DNA of 41,992 bases from Muricoccus nepalensis. Its GTDB lineage: Bacteria; Pseudomonadota; Alphaproteobacteria; Acetobacterales; Acetobacteraceae. Below are positions 22,450 through 31,278 of this stretch, piece after piece. Positions within the stretch are counted from its first letter, which is position 1; each line of letters opens with the position of its first letter. Under the pieces are notes generated by a model that did no database searches, had not been told where the DNA came from, and saw nothing but the letters and a program-made list of their open reading frames with translations. The stretch covers positions 1-41,992 of the forward strand of contig NZ_RCZP01000043.1 in NCBI RefSeq assembly GCF_006438825.1, given 5' to 3'. Made by a program: the position numbers and the translations under genes.

Positions 22450-25024
22450 CCGCCTGCGGATCAAAGCCGTCCCGCTGCTGAGCGATTGGGTGCCCTACGA
22501 GGACTTTCTGGCCGACAACGCCATGCTGCTCTCGGACGGCAGCGCCTACGCGATCTATGAGGTCGCGGGCATCCCGTCCGAGACGGGCGAGCCGGTCGAT
22601 CTCGTCGGCAGCATGGACGAGATCAACGCCGTCATGCGGAACATCCACACGGATCGTCTCGTCCATGGCGTGCGCCTGTGCCGGGGCATCGTGGACCCTT
22701 CAACCATTCCCTTCGGGCAGACCGATCTCCCCTTCGTAGCGCCGATGCTCGCGCGCTACGAGGACGGGTTGGTGCACCAGAACCTCTACTTCAACCGCCT
22801 CTATATCACCCTGCAGTTCCGCCCGGCCCAGCCTGCCGGCGAGTGGATCGGCGACAAGGTGAACGAGGCCGCGGCGAAGACGGCGAAAGGCGAGGACAGC
22901 GCCGCCACCCGCCTGCACAACCTCAACCGGGCCTGCGCCCTGGTCGAGCAGCAGCTGCGCGGCTACGGCCTGCGGCGGCTCGGCGTGACCCTCCGCACGG
23001 TCCCCGGCTCCCTCCCACGCGTGAATGCGCCCTTCAACGAGATGGTGGAGGCGGAGGTCTTCGCATTGACCGGCGTGTGGCGGCCCGTGCCGATGACGAC
23101 CGGCCGGATCGGCAACACCGCCTTCTGCGAGGATGTCGTCTTCCATCATGAGCACATCGAGATCAGGGGGCCGGGCTGGACGACCTTCGCCGCCCATCTC
23201 GGCTTCCGCGAGTACCCGGCCATCACCTATCCCGGCGTGCTGAACACGCTGCTCGCCGCCCCCTTCCGGTTCACGCTTCATCAAACCTTCCGCTACATGG
23301 AGCAGTCCGAAGGACAGGACGTCATCACCCGGAAACAGAACCGGATGGTGTGGGCCAATGACCGCGCCTTTAAGCAGCTAGCGGGCCTGGACGAGTTCGC
23401 GGCCGACCTTCAGGCCGGACGCTTCGTCATGGGCGACCACTACTTGACCCTTTGCGTCTTCGCGGATCGGGCGGTGGGTGGCGGCGCCATGTATGAGCGC
23501 TTGGCGCGGGCCTTCGGGCGCGTCGGCCTACCGACGGCCGTTACCAACGTCATCCGCGAGGTCCTGGATACCGTCGTCGGCCGGCCCGGCACCAACGCGC
23601 TGAACGATGTGGTGGACGACGCCTGGAAGCGCCTGGCGTCCTCGGCTGCCACCGTCGCGCGCGAGAACAAGGCCCTCATGGCAGCGTGGCTCTCCATGAT
23701 GGGGGGCAACACGAAGTACCGGGTGCGCCCGGGCGCGATCAGCTCGCGGAACTTTGCGGGCCTCGCCCCGCTGCATAACTACGCTGGGGGCGCCGAGACG
23801 AGCCGCTGGGGCGGTCCGATCGCCATCCTCCGCAGCAGCGGCGGCACCCCTTACAAGTTCCACTGGCACGACGGCGAGGGGGACGCCGCGGTCGGCTCCA
23901 CCTTCGTCTCGGGGGTGATGGGCTCGGGCAAGTCGGCAGGCGTCGGCTTCTTGATCGCCTGCACCCGCGCCCGCATGGCAAAGCTCGGGGGCCGGATCTT
24001 CGCCCTCGACCATAAGCGGGGTTGGCAGGCGCTTTGGTATGCTATGGGCGAACGGTACCGCGTGCTTGAGCAGGGCGAGCCCTGCTTCGCACCGATGAAG
24101 ACCCTGCCCAACACCTCTGACGCCCGCACCATGATCTTCACCCTTCTTCACGGCTGCATCCTCTCGGATGGCCAAGGGCCGATCACGGCCGAGGAAGAGA
24201 ACCGGCTGGCGCTAGGGATCGAGACGACGATGGAGAACGAGCCGGGCGACCGCTGGCTTGGCTCCGTCCTCGCCTTCCTGGGAGCCGGAGAGAACGGCGC
24301 CGGCGCCCGCTTCCGCAAGTGGTGCTGGGGCGAGGAACTCGGCTGGGTGCTGGACGCCCCGGAATGCGCGGTCGATCTCGGTCACGCCTGCCAAGCCTTC
24401 GACACGACCAAGCTACTCGACCATCCCCGCGCCCGCGGCCCGGCCATGACCTTCCTGTTCTTCGTGGCCGAGATGATGCTGGACGGACGCCCCCTGTTGA
24501 TGCCGGTAGACGAAGGCTGGCGGGCGCTGGCCGATGAGGTGTTCCGAGCGAATATCATCACGTCCGGCCGCACGATCCGCTCCAAGAACGGGGCACTGAT
24601 CTTCATCAGCCAGTCGCCGTCCGACGTCATCGCTGCCGGGGTGGTCGCCTCTCTGGTAGAGCAATGCCCGAACCAGATGCACTTCGCGAACCCCAGCGTG
24701 AGCCGGTCGGATTTCGTGGAAGGGCTAAAGCGGAGCGATGGCGAGTTCGAGGCACTGAAGACTATCGGTAAGGGCTCGGGCCGCTTCCTGCTGTGCAAGG
24801 GAAGCGAGAGCAGCATCCAGCAGCTTCCCCTAGCCGGGATGGGCGACGATCTCGCGATCCTCTCCACGTCCAACCACACGCTGCGGATCATCGACGCGAT
24901 CCCCGACGATGTGCGCCGCGACCCTGTCCGGTTCGTCGCGGAGTACCACCGCCTGCGCAGCCTCGTTGCGGCGAAGCGCCAGGCGGATGCCCAGGAGCCG
25001 GCCTTTGGAGAAATGACGTCATGA
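22442..25024 (+). CDS. virB4: VirB4 ATPase
   Basis: 860 residues, the normal length. Walker A GVMGSGKSAG at about 491-500 and Walker B LLMPVDEGW near 686. The N-terminal half contains the CagE/TrbE-type domain. VirB4 powers pilus assembly and substrate transfer at the inner membrane. Overlaps virB3 by 8 bases and virB5 by 4 bases (ATGA). Confidence 0.95.
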   Translation: MFDRLRIKAVPLLSDWVPYEDFLADNAMLLSDGSAYAIYEVAGIPSETGEPVDLVGSMDEINAVMRNIHTDRLVHGVRLCRGIVDPSTIPFGQTDLPFVAPMLARYEDGLVHQNLYFNRLYITLQFRPAQPAGEWIGDKVNEAAAKTAKGEDSAATRLHNLNRACALVEQQLRGYGLRRLGVTLRTVPGSLPRVNAPFNEMVEAEVFALTGVWRPVPMTTGRIGNTAFCEDVVFHHEHIEIRGPGWTTFAAHLGFREYPAITYPGVLNTLLAAPFRFTLHQTFRYMEQSEGQDVITRKQNRMVWANDRAFKQLAGLDEFAADLQAGRFVMGDHYLTLCVFADRAVGGGAMYERLARAFGRVGLPTAVTNVIREVLDTVVGRPGTNALNDVVDDAWKRLASSAATVARENKALMAAWLSMMGGNTKYRVRPGAISSRNFAGLAPLHNYAGGAETSRWGGPIAILRSSGGTPYKFHWHDGEGDAAVGSTFVSGVMGSGKSAGVGFLIACTRARMAKLGGRIFALDHKRGWQALWYAMGERYRVLEQGEPCFAPMKTLPNTSDARTMIFTLLHGCILSDGQGPITAEEENRLALGIETTMENEPGDRWLGSVLAFLGAGENGAGARFRKWCWGEELGWVLDAPECAVDLGHACQAFDTTKLLDHPRARGPAMTFLFFVAEMMLDGRPLLMPVDEGWRALADEVFRANIITSGRTIRSKNGALIFISQSPSDVIAAGVVASLVEQCPNQMHFANPSVSRSDFVEGLKRSDGEFEALKTIGKGSGRFLLCKGSESSIQQLPLAGMGDDLAILSTSNHTLRIIDAIPDDVRRDPVRFVAEYHRLRSLVAAKRQADAQEPAFGEMTS

Positions 25025-25821
25025 TGAGGCGAGCACTCGCCGTCACTGTGGTGGGGATGGGGCTGCTGACCAGCAGCGGCACTCAGCGGCCGGCGGCGGC
25101 CATCTTCTGCGCGAACTGCGCGCAGGAGATCACCCAGCAACTGAACTGGGGGCAGAACTGGATCGAGATGGGCAAGCAGCTTGAGCAGGCCCGCTCGATC
25201 TACACCGAGGTCCAGGGCACCTACACCCAGGCGCGGACGGTGTGGGAGGCGGCCACGCGGATCACCGATCTCGGGTCGGCGGTCAGCGCGCTCGGCGCCG
25301 TGGGGATCCAGAACCCGCTTCCGGTGAACCCCTACGTCCTGCAATCCCTGCTCAACGGCACGGGGGGCCTCCAGGGCTCCCTCGCATCCCTTGGCGGGCT
25401 GGTGAGCAGCACGGCGACCACCAATCAGGTCTATCGCGTCCAGGGCGGGAACTTCGCCCAGGACGAGATGATCCGGCGAGCGTCGTCCCTCTCCGGGGCG
25501 CAGGGCGTCGCGCTGCAGCTGCATGAAAGCGCCGCCCAGCGGTCGCCGCTTCTCGCGCAGTTGCAGGCGCGGCTCTCCACGGCGCGCGATCCGACGGAGC
25601 GGGAGGCGCTGATGGTGCGCCTTCAGGCCGAGACGGCGCAGATCCAGAACCAGCAGGTCCAGGCGCAGGCCGCCGCCAGCTATCAGGCGGCGCAGGCCCA
25701 GGTGGATCAACTGCGCCAGGAAGAGCGCCTTCAGAAGTCCATCGACGAGGCCCTGACCGTCCTCGACGGCCGGGCCGGGGCACCGGCTCAGGCGCCCGCA
25801 ACCGCCGGCGTAGGGAGCTGA
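25021..25821 (+). CDS. virB5: VirB5/TrbJ-type minor pilin
   Basis: 266 residues from ATG 25021, within the virB4 stop. A signal peptide is clear (MMRRALAVTVVGMGLLTSSG...AAA). The mature part starts with a CANC pair and the long helices typical of TrbJ/VirB5 (EITQQLNWGQNWIEMGKQLE), with a Gln-rich coiled coil at about 175-250. It is found at the pilus tip and helps recipient contact. The upstream extension of the open frame to 24793 is out of frame with virB4 and not used. Confidence 0.85.
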   Translation: MMRRALAVTVVGMGLLTSSGTQRPAAAIFCANCAQEITQQLNWGQNWIEMGKQLEQARSIYTEVQGTYTQARTVWEAATRITDLGSAVSALGAVGIQNPLPVNPYVLQSLLNGTGGLQGSLASLGGLVSSTATTNQVYRVQGGNFAQDEMIRRASSLSGAQGVALQLHESAAQRSPLLAQLQARLSTARDPTEREALMVRLQAETAQIQNQQVQAQAAASYQAAQAQVDQLRQEERLQKSIDEALTVLDGRAGAPAQAPATAGVGS

Positions 25822-25823
25822 TC

Positions 25824-26267
25824 ATGCGTCGCGTTGGCCGCTTCATCCTCAGCGAGCTTTATCCCAGTCCCAGCATCTTCGGGGGCTTCCGCCTGCTGTT
25901 CCTGGTGGTGGTCCTCCTGATGATCCTAGGCGCGATCAAGGGGCACTCGGAGACGATGCCCCCGAGCGCGGAGTGGTATGCCGACCACCCCGCCGTTCGG
26001 GAGCGTGTCGTGGCCGCGTGCCGGGATAATCCGGGGGCGGCGCGGCGCAATGATCACTGTGCGGCGGCGAGCCAGGGCAACTTGATCGCCGCCGCGCGGG
26101 AGGCGTCCGCCCGGGCGCCTCTCGACCCCTTCGACAACACCCCGCCGTCCTCGCCGCGCTATTGGGCCGCGCGGCCCGAGGCCCGGCGCGAGTTCATGGA
26201 AATCTGCAGACGCGCCGAGCCGTCCTGGCGGGCACGCAATAACTGCCGTGCTGCAGGATACACCTAA
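25824..26267 (+). CDS. EexN-like entry exclusion protein with duplicated motif
   Basis: 147 residues. One N-terminal membrane segment (about 18-40, IFGGFRLLFLVVVLLMILGA) is followed by AEWYADHPAVRERVVAACRD-NPG...HC, the motif of EexN proteins, and by a second diverged copy, YWAARPEARREFMEICRRAE...NC. Eex proteins in the cell envelope block entry of a related plasmid. The place between virB5 and virB6 is where eex/trbK genes usually lie. EexN proteins are normally lipoproteins with one motif; here there is a membrane anchor instead of a lipobox and two motif copies. Confidence 0.75.
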   Translation: MRRVGRFILSELYPSPSIFGGFRLLFLVVVLLMILGAIKGHSETMPPSAEWYADHPAVRERVVAACRDNPGAARRNDHCAAASQGNLIAAAREASARAPLDPFDNTPPSSPRYWAARPEARREFMEICRRAEPSWRARNNCRAAGYT

Positions 26268-27292
26268 TGCCGACCTGGGCCCTCTTCGCCACGATCTACG
26301 ACAACTTCGCGATCCCGCTGATTGCCCTGACCAATGGGCTCGTCAGCGCCCTGTCCGCGTGGACCCTGACGTGGATGCGGGACGCCATGATCGTGCTGCT
26401 CGTCGGCACAATGCTGTGGTCCGCGATCAAGGGCGGCGAAGACCCCATCTCCATCCTTCTGACCTCGCTGGTAAAGTTTTGGTTCGTCGGCCTGCTGCTC
26501 ACGTCCACGCTCAACTTGGGGCCGCAACTGCGCGACCTGCTGCTGACCGGGATTGAGCGCGATGTCGGTGGCGCCCTTTCCGGCGCCAGCGGAGCCCGCA
26601 TGGTAACGGGTGCGCTCTACGACTCTCTTTGGAACCGCGCCTTCGCGGGCGGGCTGCGCGTGATGCGCCAGCTTCCGTGGTCGGTCGCGGGCGTGATCCT
26701 GGGATGCGGCGTGCTGCTTTACTGGTTCGTGGCACTCGCCGCCTGCGTGATGGGCTTCCTGATCTGGATGAAGGCTTTCATCATGGTCGCCCTGCTCGTC
26801 GGCCTGTGGCCGCTCTTTGTCGCGATGTGGCTGTTCCCCTGGTTCCGCTTCCTGTTTTGGGGCTGGCTGCATAGCGTCTTCGCCAACGTCATCCTGAAGC
26901 TGCTCACCACCGTCCTGCTCTCGCTCGTCCTCAACGGCCTGGACCGGATGATCGTGACGCTGCTGGCGCAGACATCCAACGGCGGCAACGAATGGCTCGC
27001 GCTGCAAACCCTGCTCGGCGGCGCCGCCATGTTCGTCTCTGCGGCGTGGCTCACCTACCAGCTTCCCGGCACCGCCGCTGCCATCTCTGGTGGCTTCTCC
27101 GGCTATGGGCATCTGCCGGGCTTCCGCAATCCCTTCCAGAAGCGAGAGCAAGCTGGCGGGGCCGGTGGAAGCGGCGGACGCAGTGATTACAACCGTAACT
27201 ACTCCGGGCCGGGCTCGGATGGGTCGCCTGCAAACGACTCAATCCCCGTGGTGCGAAACGCACCGCCTGGTCAGTCCCTCTCCAACCCCTGA
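26267..27292 (+). CDS. virB6: VirB6 polytopic channel protein
   Basis: 341 residues, starting within the stop of the previous gene (TAATG). At least five membrane segments: about 33-52, 60-85, 140-168, 172-195 and 245-265. It has the usual central periplasmic loop and a Gly/Ser-rich cytoplasmic tail. VirB6/TrbL forms part of the inner-membrane channel that passes the substrate. Confidence 0.88.
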   Translation: MPTWALFATIYDNFAIPLIALTNGLVSALSAWTLTWMRDAMIVLLVGTMLWSAIKGGEDPISILLTSLVKFWFVGLLLTSTLNLGPQLRDLLLTGIERDVGGALSGASGARMVTGALYDSLWNRAFAGGLRVMRQLPWSVAGVILGCGVLLYWFVALAACVMGFLIWMKAFIMVALLVGLWPLFVAMWLFPWFRFLFWGWLHSVFANVILKLLTTVLLSLVLNGLDRMIVTLLAQTSNGGNEWLALQTLLGGAAMFVSAAWLTYQLPGTAAAISGGFSGYGHLPGFRNPFQKREQAGGAGGSGGRSDYNRNYSGPGSDGSPANDSIPVVRNAPPGQSLSNP

Positions 27293-27311
27293 GTAAGGAC
27301 GCATTCTCCTC

Positions 27312-27461
27312 ATGCGATCGCTTGCCCTCCTGCTGCTCTTAACCATCGCGGCCTGCGCCAGCGGCGGAAAGGAACTGCCGAAGCCTGACGGCCATGTTTT
27401 CCGCCTGAACCCGGAGCGTTGGGCTGAACGCGTCAGCGATGTGCGGGAGGCCCGCAAGTGA
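27312..27461 (+). CDS. virB7: VirB7-type lipoprotein
   Basis: 49 residues. N-terminal signal MRSLALLLLLTIAAC has a lipobox ending at Cys15, then SGGKELPKPDGHVFRLNP. It is the right size and in the right place for VirB7, which anchors the outer-membrane core with VirB9. It overlaps virB8 by 4 bases (GTGA). Confidence 0.85.
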   Translation: MRSLALLLLLTIAACASGGKELPKPDGHVFRLNPERWAERVSDVREARK

Positions 27462-28204
27462 GGTCCCCGCTGCAGCTTGCCTCCCCGGCACGGCCGGCCG
27501 AAGCGCTCGATGGTGCCGCCGCCCGGCAGCATCTCGCGGCCGCGTCGACGCGCGCCGATCAGGTCATCACGCTCGGCCGCTCCTTTCGCACCGCCGGGTG
27601 GATCGTCGGCGGTACCGGCCTCTGCGTGGGACTTGTCGGCCTTGGCGTTGCCGCCCTGGTGATCGTTCGCGACGCGCCCGCCGTCCCGGTGTTCAACACG
27701 ATCTCTTCCGAGGGGCGCATCGAGCGCGCCGTCACGGTGGAGGACGTGCCAATGAAGTTCACCGAGGTCACGTCGCGCCAGTACCTCCAACTGGCCGTGG
27801 AATACTGCGAGAGCTACCACTACCAGACGCGCGAGACGGACGCCCCGCGCTGCGGGCTCTTCCTGACCCCGGCGCAGCGGGCGCGCTTCGCGGAGTACTA
27901 CGAGGGCGCGGAGGGGCCGCCCCGGCGTCTTGGCCAGCGCGGCGCGCTCGACGTAGTGCGCCCGACCTTCACGCCGACCGGGAAGGGCACCCAGAACACG
28001 GAGGCGTGGACCGTGCGCTTCACGAAGCGCGAGACGCCGCCGACCGGCGGTGCGGTGTGCGTGCCCTGGCAGCTCACCATCCAATTCCAGTGGCGCCCCG
28101 AACTGCGGATGACGCCCAGTGACCGAAACATCAACGCGGCCGGGATGCAGGCCTTCGTGTGGGAAGGCCAGCCCGACCCATCAGGCCGCCCGGGGAGCTG
28201 CTGA
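27458..28204 (+). CDS. virB8: VirB8 assembly protein
   Basis: 248 residues from GTG 27458 inside the virB7 stop. One membrane segment at about 48-70 (GWIVGGTGLCVGLVGLGVAA), then the periplasmic NTF2-like domain with the family pattern LAVEYCESYHYQ and a C-terminal TIQFQWRPELRMTPSDRN. VirB8 is a bitopic assembly factor that recruits the core complex. Confidence 0.9.
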   Translation: MRSPLQLASPARPAEALDGAAARQHLAAASTRADQVITLGRSFRTAGWIVGGTGLCVGLVGLGVAALVIVRDAPAVPVFNTISSEGRIERAVTVEDVPMKFTEVTSRQYLQLAVEYCESYHYQTRETDAPRCGLFLTPAQRARFAEYYEGAEGPPRRLGQRGALDVVRPTFTPTGKGTQNTEAWTVRFTKRETPPTGGAVCVPWQLTIQFQWRPELRMTPSDRNINAAGMQAFVWEGQPDPSGRPGSC

Positions 28205-28205
28205 C

Positions 28206-29261
28206 ATGCGCCAGATCACCCTCGCCCTCTCCCTGCTCGCCTCGACGGCGTTGGCCGCCCCTGCGCTCGCCCAGGGCGCTCCTGCGCCCGTCTCCGAAGC
28301 GGCCTCCCCCGTCGCGCAGGCGAACATCCCCCGCCCCGATCTCGAAGACCAGAACATGCGGAGCCAGGATTACCGCCCCGGCGCCCGCACGCGCCTGGTG
28401 GTTGCCGTGGGTCGGTCCTTCGTCCTGACCTTCGGGCCGACGGAGCAGATCGTCCACATCATCATCGGCGACGGGAACAAGACGATCTCCCCGCCCGGCG
28501 CCGCCGTCGCGACCGACGGCCAGGCCGCCGCGCCCCAGGCGCCGCTCCGCAACAACCTCCCGATGTGGGTGGAGGCGCCGGGCTACACGACGCTTCAGGT
28601 GATTACCCAGGTCGCCGGGGGCCAGCAGCCGGATCGCGCCTATCAGTTCACGGTGCAGGCGAGGAACCTCCCCGCCTCCTGCGCCGACGAGGCGGTCTGC
28701 GAGGATAGCCAGTTCACCTATGGTTTGATCTTCCGCTACCCCGACGAGGACCGCCGCAAGCGGGAGGCCGAGGCCGCGGCCCGCCGCGAGGAAGCCTGGG
28801 CACGGGCCGCGGCCGCCGCGCCGCTGCGTGAGGAATCCCGCCGGCAGGCCCGCACGCAGATGGCCGCCGCGCGCCTTGCGGTCGATTACTTCGGAGCCGG
28901 GGCGGCCTGCCGGAACTGGCTCTACGAGGGCGAGGCGAACGAGGCGGGTCGCGTCTTCATTCCCGAGAAGGTGACGGACAACGGGCAGGAAACCGCATTC
29001 CTCTACCCCGGCGACCGCCCCCTCCCCGCCTTCTTCACAGTTAACCCGGACGGCTCCGAGGCAGCTGTCTTTCCGGTCATGAAGGCTCCCGACACGGCGG
29101 TGCTGCCCACCACAGCGCGCGAGATCCGGCTGCGCGCGGGTGACGCTGTGGTCCACATCTACAACCGCAACCCCGACTTCGGCCGAAACTGCGACCCCGG
29201 CACGGGGACCACCAGCCCCGACGTGGTGAGGGTTGTCCGGCGCATGGCGAGGCGCTCATGA
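28206..29261 (+). CDS. virB9: VirB9/TrbG outer-membrane core protein
   Basis: 351 residues from ATG 28206. Signal peptide MRQITLALSLLASTALAAPA-LAQG. The CagX/VirB9 fold is visible: VVAVGRSFVLTFGPTEQIVH, a middle FRYPDEDRRKREAEAAARR linker, and the C-terminal domain with YEGEANEAGRVFIPEKVTDN. It forms the outer-membrane ring with VirB7 and VirB10. The open frame continues upstream into virB8, but only the ATG at 28206 gives the signal peptide. Its stop overlaps virB10 by ATGA. Confidence 0.92.
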   Translation: MRQITLALSLLASTALAAPALAQGAPAPVSEAASPVAQANIPRPDLEDQNMRSQDYRPGARTRLVVAVGRSFVLTFGPTEQIVHIIIGDGNKTISPPGAAVATDGQAAAPQAPLRNNLPMWVEAPGYTTLQVITQVAGGQQPDRAYQFTVQARNLPASCADEAVCEDSQFTYGLIFRYPDEDRRKREAEAAARREEAWARAAAAAPLREESRRQARTQMAAARLAVDYFGAGAACRNWLYEGEANEAGRVFIPEKVTDNGQETAFLYPGDRPLPAFFTVNPDGSEAAVFPVMKAPDTAVLPTTAREIRLRAGDAVVHIYNRNPDFGRNCDPGTGTTSPDVVRVVRRMARRS

Positions 29262-30325
29262 GCGACCGTGAAGAGCCAGCCGTTGCTAAGAAGCCGGGTG
29301 GGCTGAGCGGTCCGCAGAAGACGACGCTCCTGGTCCTGGGGACGGCCGGCGTCCTAGCCTTCGTCTTCTGGCGGAACCCGCCGGGCCAGGAAGAGCCCCG
29401 CCCGACGGGCGGGCCGTCGGCCATCGAGGCAGCGATGATCAACTTCCGCAGCCCCGTCCCGGAGACGTCGGTGCCACCCCGTCCGCAGCCTGAGCAGGCG
29501 CAGGCGCAGATCCCGGCCGCACGTCCACAGCCAGGAAATCAGGGCAGTGGTCCGGCCGCTCCGCGCGGTCGGATGACCTCCTACGCGCCTGTTGAACCGT
29601 ATGCCTACGCCAAGCCCGCCACCCCGGCAGCGGCGGCGCAGGCGGGGGTGAGCGGGATGCCCGTCTCCGCAGGCGTCGGGACACCGCAAGAGACCAGGGT
29701 GGCGTTCGCAGGGTCCACGATCCCTGGACGGCGTGTCGGCGCAGCAATGGATATGACCTTCGTACTCCGGCCCGGGGTTTATACCTGCGAACTGCAGACC
29801 GCCCTCAACAGCGAGAGGCCGGGGCCGTTCTTCTGCCTCACGGACAAGCCAATCCGCAGCCAAGCGGGCGTCCTCCTGATGGAGAAGGGGACGACGATCA
29901 CCGGCACCTATGACAGCCAAGTCGGCCAAGGCCAGGAACGCATCAACGGCCTCAATGCCTTCGCCATCACCCCTTCGGGCATCCCTGTCCCGCTCGGCGC
30001 CCAGGCGGGCGACAGCCTCGGTCGCACCGGTATGGCGGGCAACGTGAACACCCATTGGAGAGAGCGGTTTGGGTCGGCCGCGCTGCTGCTGCTCTCACAG
30101 GGGGCAGTCAACATTGCCCAGGACGCTGTCCGCTCCGGACTCTCCGGCAGCGGGTCCACCAGCATCAACATCCAGGGCGCCGGACTGGATCGCGCCATCA
30201 CTGATGCGCTCGGCGCCGGACGCACCATCCAGAACACGGTCACGAAGAACCAGGGAGAGCAAATCTCCTTCCTGGTTGTCGAGCCCGTGGACTTCTCCCC
30301 TGCGCTGTCTCTGGACGTTCGCTGA
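29258..30325 (+). CDS. virB10: VirB10 core scaffold protein
   Basis: 355 residues. Membrane segment about 27-43 (TTLLVLGTAGVLAFVFW), a Pro/Gln-rich periplasmic linker (about 65-130), and the TrbI/VirB10 C-terminal domain with GSTIPGRRVGAAMDM, DSQVGQGQERINGLNAFAI and the alpha-helical antenna region near 245-270. It spans both membranes and links channel energy to the outer-membrane gate. Confidence 0.93.
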   Translation: MSDREEPAVAKKPGGLSGPQKTTLLVLGTAGVLAFVFWRNPPGQEEPRPTGGPSAIEAAMINFRSPVPETSVPPRPQPEQAQAQIPAARPQPGNQGSGPAAPRGRMTSYAPVEPYAYAKPATPAAAAQAGVSGMPVSAGVGTPQETRVAFAGSTIPGRRVGAAMDMTFVLRPGVYTCELQTALNSERPGPFFCLTDKPIRSQAGVLLMEKGTTITGTYDSQVGQGQERINGLNAFAITPSGIPVPLGAQAGDSLGRTGMAGNVNTHWRERFGSAALLLLSQGAVNIAQDAVRSGLSGSGSTSINIQGAGLDRAITDALGAGRTIQNTVTKNQGEQISFLVVEPVDFSPALSLDVR

Positions 30326-31278
30326 TGCAGCCCGCCGAAATCACCCTGAATCGCCTCTTGGCGCCGCTCGCTAACGCTCTGGACGACCCAGACACCCGCG
30401 AGGTCGTTGTCCTCCGCCCCGGCGAGTTCGGGGTCGAGAATAGCAAGGGGTGGCATTGGTACGATGACCCCGCGCTGACCTACCCGCGCTGCCTCTCCCT
30501 CGCGATCCTGGCGGCGCACCGCACCGGGCAGCACTTCGGGGAGAACACGCTTGGCGTGAGCTCGCGCCTGCCCGGACGGCACCGGATCACGATGGCAGGC
30601 CCGCCCTCCACCCCGGCCGGCACGATCAACCTGACGATCCGCAAGCGCGCCACGTCCTTCACCCCCACCCCCGAGTGGCTGGCCGAGCGCGGCTACTTCG
30701 ACTTTCTGCCCAAGGGGACCGACTGGGTGGCGTGGTGCCGCGAGCGCGTGCTGGCGAAGCGCACCTTCCTCCTGACCGGGGAGACTGGCAGCAGCAAAAC
30801 GACCTTCGCCGAGGCGCTGATCCGCGAGATCCCGATGGATCAGCGCATCGTCACCATGGAGAGCGTGCCCGAGTGGGATCTGCCCCACCGGAACTGGGTG
30901 CCCATCGTCTATGCCCAGGCGGGTTCGGAGGCGCACGGCCTCCCCACGGCCACCCAGGCGCTCGAACTGGCGCTGCGCCAGCGGCCCGATCGGATCCTGT
31001 TCGGCGAGATGCGGACGGCCGAGTGCTGGGCCTACCTCCGCGCGCTGCAATCGGGCCACCCCGGCGGGATCACCACCGCCCACGCCATGCCCGGCGTGCG
31101 GCAGGCCCTGGCCGCACTGATGCTGATGATCCGGGAGAACCCGTCGGCCGCCAGCGCGACCGAGGACCTGATAACGCAGCTTCTCCGCACCAGCATCAAC
31201 GTCGTCGCGCACTGCGAGAAGGTGCCCGGCGCCACCGTCCCCTATCGCGTCACCCATCTCGAAGAGATCGAGGCATGA
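30325..31278 (+). CDS. virB11: VirB11 traffic ATPase
   Basis: 317 residues. Walker A is LTGETGSSKTTF at about 150-161, with Ser instead of Gly before the lysine; the Asp box (MESVPEWDLPH), Walker B (RILFGEMRTAECWAYLRALQ) and His box (GGITTAHA) are all in order. It is a hexameric ATPase at the inner membrane. Overlaps virB10 by one base and virD4 by 4 bases. Confidence 0.93.
   Translation: MQPAEITLNRLLAPLANALDDPDTREVVVLRPGEFGVENSKGWHWYDDPALTYPRCLSLAILAAHRTGQHFGENTLGVSSRLPGRHRITMAGPPSTPAGTINLTIRKRATSFTPTPEWLAERGYFDFLPKGTDWVAWCRERVLAKRTFLLTGETGSSKTTFAEALIREIPMDQRIVTMESVPEWDLPHRNWVPIVYAQAGSEAHGLPTATQALELALRQRPDRILFGEMRTAECWAYLRALQSGHPGGITTAHAMPGVRQALAALMLMIRENPSAASATEDLITQLLRTSINVVAHCEKVPGATVPYRVTHLEEIEA

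Noticed and set aside
30675-31274. N-terminal extension of virD4
   Set aside because: Overlaps virB11 in another frame; membrane segments of VirD4 begin at 31275.
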